Of a stretch of DNA of 64,000 bases, positions 62,626 through 64,000 are shown in pieces. Both the position numbers and the translations under genes were made by a program. This stretch comes from Bacteroidetes bacterium GWF2_35_48 (GTDB lineage Bacteria; Bacteroidota; Bacteroidia; Bacteroidales; GWF2-35-48), in NCBI GenBank assembly GCA_001769125.1, contig MEOG01000082.1, positions 82,747 to 146,746 on the forward strand, read 5' to 3'. The notes beneath the pieces are model-generated. The model was not told where the DNA came from and did not search any database. It was given only the letters and a program-made list of their open reading frames with translations. How positions within the stretch are numbered: the stretch's first letter is position 1; each line of letters opens with the position of its first letter.

Positions 62626-63662
62626 ACGTTTTTTTTCGTGTTGATGCGAGCCCAACCATTGGTTATGGTCATTTGGTACGTTCATTAGCTGTTGCAGATG
62701 GTATCAGATCAAAGCATTTGACAAGCAATTTTCTCTTTATTGTAAATAGTTTTTCAAAAGCTATTGAGAAAATTCATCAACTGAATTTTAAAACCATTGT
62801 TGTCCCAGATAAGGATAATGAAGAAACTTTTCTCAATCTGTTTTTCCAAAATCAGGAACTTTCTATTATTGTTTTTGATAATATGAATAAATACTCTTTC
62901 AGCTTTATTGAAAATTTAAAAAAAAATAATAAAGTTGTGATGGTACACTCCTATTCAGAAGGAAGGTATTTAGCTGATCTGGCAATATACCCTGCCGCCC
63001 ACCTGCCCGAAGATTTCATTATTGACAAAAATTGGACAAAACACAAAACAAATTTTTTACATGGGCTTGATTATGTACTGCTAAATAAAAATATTCTGGA
63101 AACAGAAAAGAAAAAAATAGTGGCTGAGCCACCTAAAAAAATAGTATTTATTGCAGGGGGAAGCGATCCCTCGAATAGCTTGCTGACTTTTTATGACTGG
63201 TGTAGAGAATCAAATTTTGATCAGAACTTTCAGTTTTATTTACTCTATGGGCAAGCCTGCTGTTACATTAATGAAATAAAAAATTATCCAGAGAATTCCC
63301 ACCTGCATTTTCTTCCCTTTTCTGTTGATTTTATTAAAGATGCAGATATTGCTGTTTGTGCATTTGGTGTAACCTTATATGAACTGGTATATTTAAACAT
63401 CCCAACTATCTCATACGGACACACGCTACTTCATGCAGAGGCTTCAAAAAGATTTGCTGAAAAATATAATTGTACAGTAAATATGGGATTGTTATCCATG
63501 TTAGACTGTCAATCGTTTAAACACACGCTTGAAATTCTTATTGAAGATTTTCAAAAAAGAAATGATTTGTTTATCAAAAGTAAAGGTCTTATTGATGGAA
63601 ACGGAATTAACAGATTTGTTGAAAATATAGAATTATTAATGCACGCAAATGTCAGTCAATAA
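62622..63662 (+). CDS. pseG: UDP-2,4-diacetamido-2,4,6-trideoxy-beta-L-altropyranose hydrolase
   Basis: This 346-residue GT-B-fold enzyme releases UDP from the precursor of pseudaminic acid. The N-terminal FRVDASPTIGYGHLVRSLAV with GYGH is the PseG glycine/histidine motif. The second half carries KIVFIAGGSDPSNSLLTFYD and CAFGVTLYELVYLNIPTISY (UDP-binding region). Length fits the family. It overlaps the pseI start by 14 bp, so translation is coupled. Confidence 0.9.
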   Translation: MNVFFRVDASPTIGYGHLVRSLAVADGIRSKHLTSNFLFIVNSFSKAIEKIHQLNFKTIVVPDKDNEETFLNLFFQNQELSIIVFDNMNKYSFSFIENLKKNNKVVMVHSYSEGRYLADLAIYPAAHLPEDFIIDKNWTKHKTNFLHGLDYVLLNKNILETEKKKIVAEPPKKIVFIAGGSDPSNSLLTFYDWCRESNFDQNFQFYLLYGQACCYINEIKNYPENSHLHFLPFSVDFIKDADIAVCAFGVTLYELVYLNIPTISYGHTLLHAEASKRFAEKYNCTVNMGLLSMLDCQSFKHTLEILIEDFQKRNDLFIKSKGLIDGNGINRFVENIELLMHANVSQ

Positions 63663-64000
63663 AAACAAAACATTCATCATTGCAGAACTTTCTGCAAATC
63701 ATAATAATAGTTTTGATATTGCTGTAAAAACTATTGAGGCAATGGCTGATGCCGGTGCTGATGCCGTAAAGGTTCAAACCTACAAACCGGAATCTTTAAC
63801 ATTAAATGTTGACAATGAAATTTTCGGACCCAAAAAAGAAGGAATCTGGAAAGGGCAAAGACCATTCGATATCCTTTCTCAGGGCTCTATGCCTTATGAG
63901 TGGCAACCAAAATTAAAAAAAATTGCCGAAAGTCTAGGCTTAATTTTTTTCTCATCACCATTTGATTTTGAAGCTGTTGATTTTTTAGAGTCATTCAATA
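63649..64000 (+). CDS. pseI: Pseudaminic acid synthase (partial; runs off window)
   Basis: The frame is open from the ATG at 63649 to the window end (117 codons). The start MSVNKNKTFIIAELSANHNN with AMADAGADAVKVQTYKPESL is the canonical PseI/NeuB sequence, including the KVQTY substrate motif absent from the divergent synthase at 54632. LSQGSMPYEWQPKLKKIAES follows the family order. It condenses the PseG product with phosphoenolpyruvate. Two 5' fragments of similar genes lie at 41021 and 42834. Confidence 0.92.
   Translation, partial: MSVNKNKTFIIAELSANHNNSFDIAVKTIEAMADAGADAVKVQTYKPESLTLNVDNEIFGPKKEGIWKGQRPFDILSQGSMPYEWQPKLKKIAESLGLIFFSSPFDFEAVDFLESFN

Overview
The window looks like a chromosomal segment of an AT-rich member of the Bacteroidota. 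Supporting signs are several secreted proteins ending in type IX secretion (T9SS) type A sorting domains, Bacteroidota-style promoters (TAnnTTTG), an UpxY/NusG-like antiterminator, a CCC-motif membrane protein and virulence-RhuM proteins. No rRNA, tRNA, CRISPR array, integrase or transposase gene was found.

Layout. 1-26.3 kb is mostly cell-surface genes: a VIT/vWA protein cut by the window edge, a regulator-propeller protein, a PadR/PspC envelope-stress pair, a 4574-residue T9SS adhesin-like protein built from tandem beta domains, a 36-residue lipoprotein, a probable outer-membrane protein, lipoyl synthase and a BNR-repeat T9SS protein. 26.4-33.2 kb is housekeeping and small genes: gapA, a DUF4160/DUF2442 pair, a MacB-like permease, DUF2752 and CCC-motif membrane proteins, a LuxC-like acyl-CoA reductase, a pRiA4b ORF-3-like protein, miaA and upxY. 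33.2-51.7 kb is a scrambled accessory island: an AbiE-like toxin-antitoxin pair, five rhuM copies, three AAA/DUF4143 ATPases plus a fourth remnant, four copies or remnants of AlbA/RecG-like ATP-binding genes (a fifth lies at 52.9 kb inside the sugar cluster), a broken KilA-N gene, and stubs of sugar-biosynthesis genes (neuB, degT, wecE, legC). Hairpin and heptamer repeats fill the gaps. 51.7-64 kb is a nonulosonic (pseudaminic-type) acid cluster: pseC, pseF, pseG and pseI, plus a divergent NeuB, an SDR, an aldo/keto reductase, a class III aminotransferase, an acetyltransferase and an unusual CitE-MaoC-CitE module.

Most notable observation. The island carries a non-autonomous, MITE-like element of 141-185 bp, present four times. 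It has terminal inverted repeats beginning GTGTC/GTGTT and an internal hairpin whose arms covary between copies. Three copies are flanked by exact 6-bp target duplications of the form TAnnTA (TAATTA, TACTTA, TATTTA). Removing the copy at 46956-47118 together with one target duplication restores a continuous 508-residue DUF4062/RecG-like reading frame; the same operation at 38160-38300 rejoins another gene. The fourth copy is a chimera of two subfamilies and has unequal flanks.

How the parts may fit. UpxY normally acts on a capsule or surface-glycan operon. Here it is separated from the pse cluster by the 18-kb island, and the stubs of neuB, legC, wecE and degT inside the island suggest that it replaced or fragmented earlier versions of the glycan locus. 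All family assignments come from reading motifs by eye; no database search was run.
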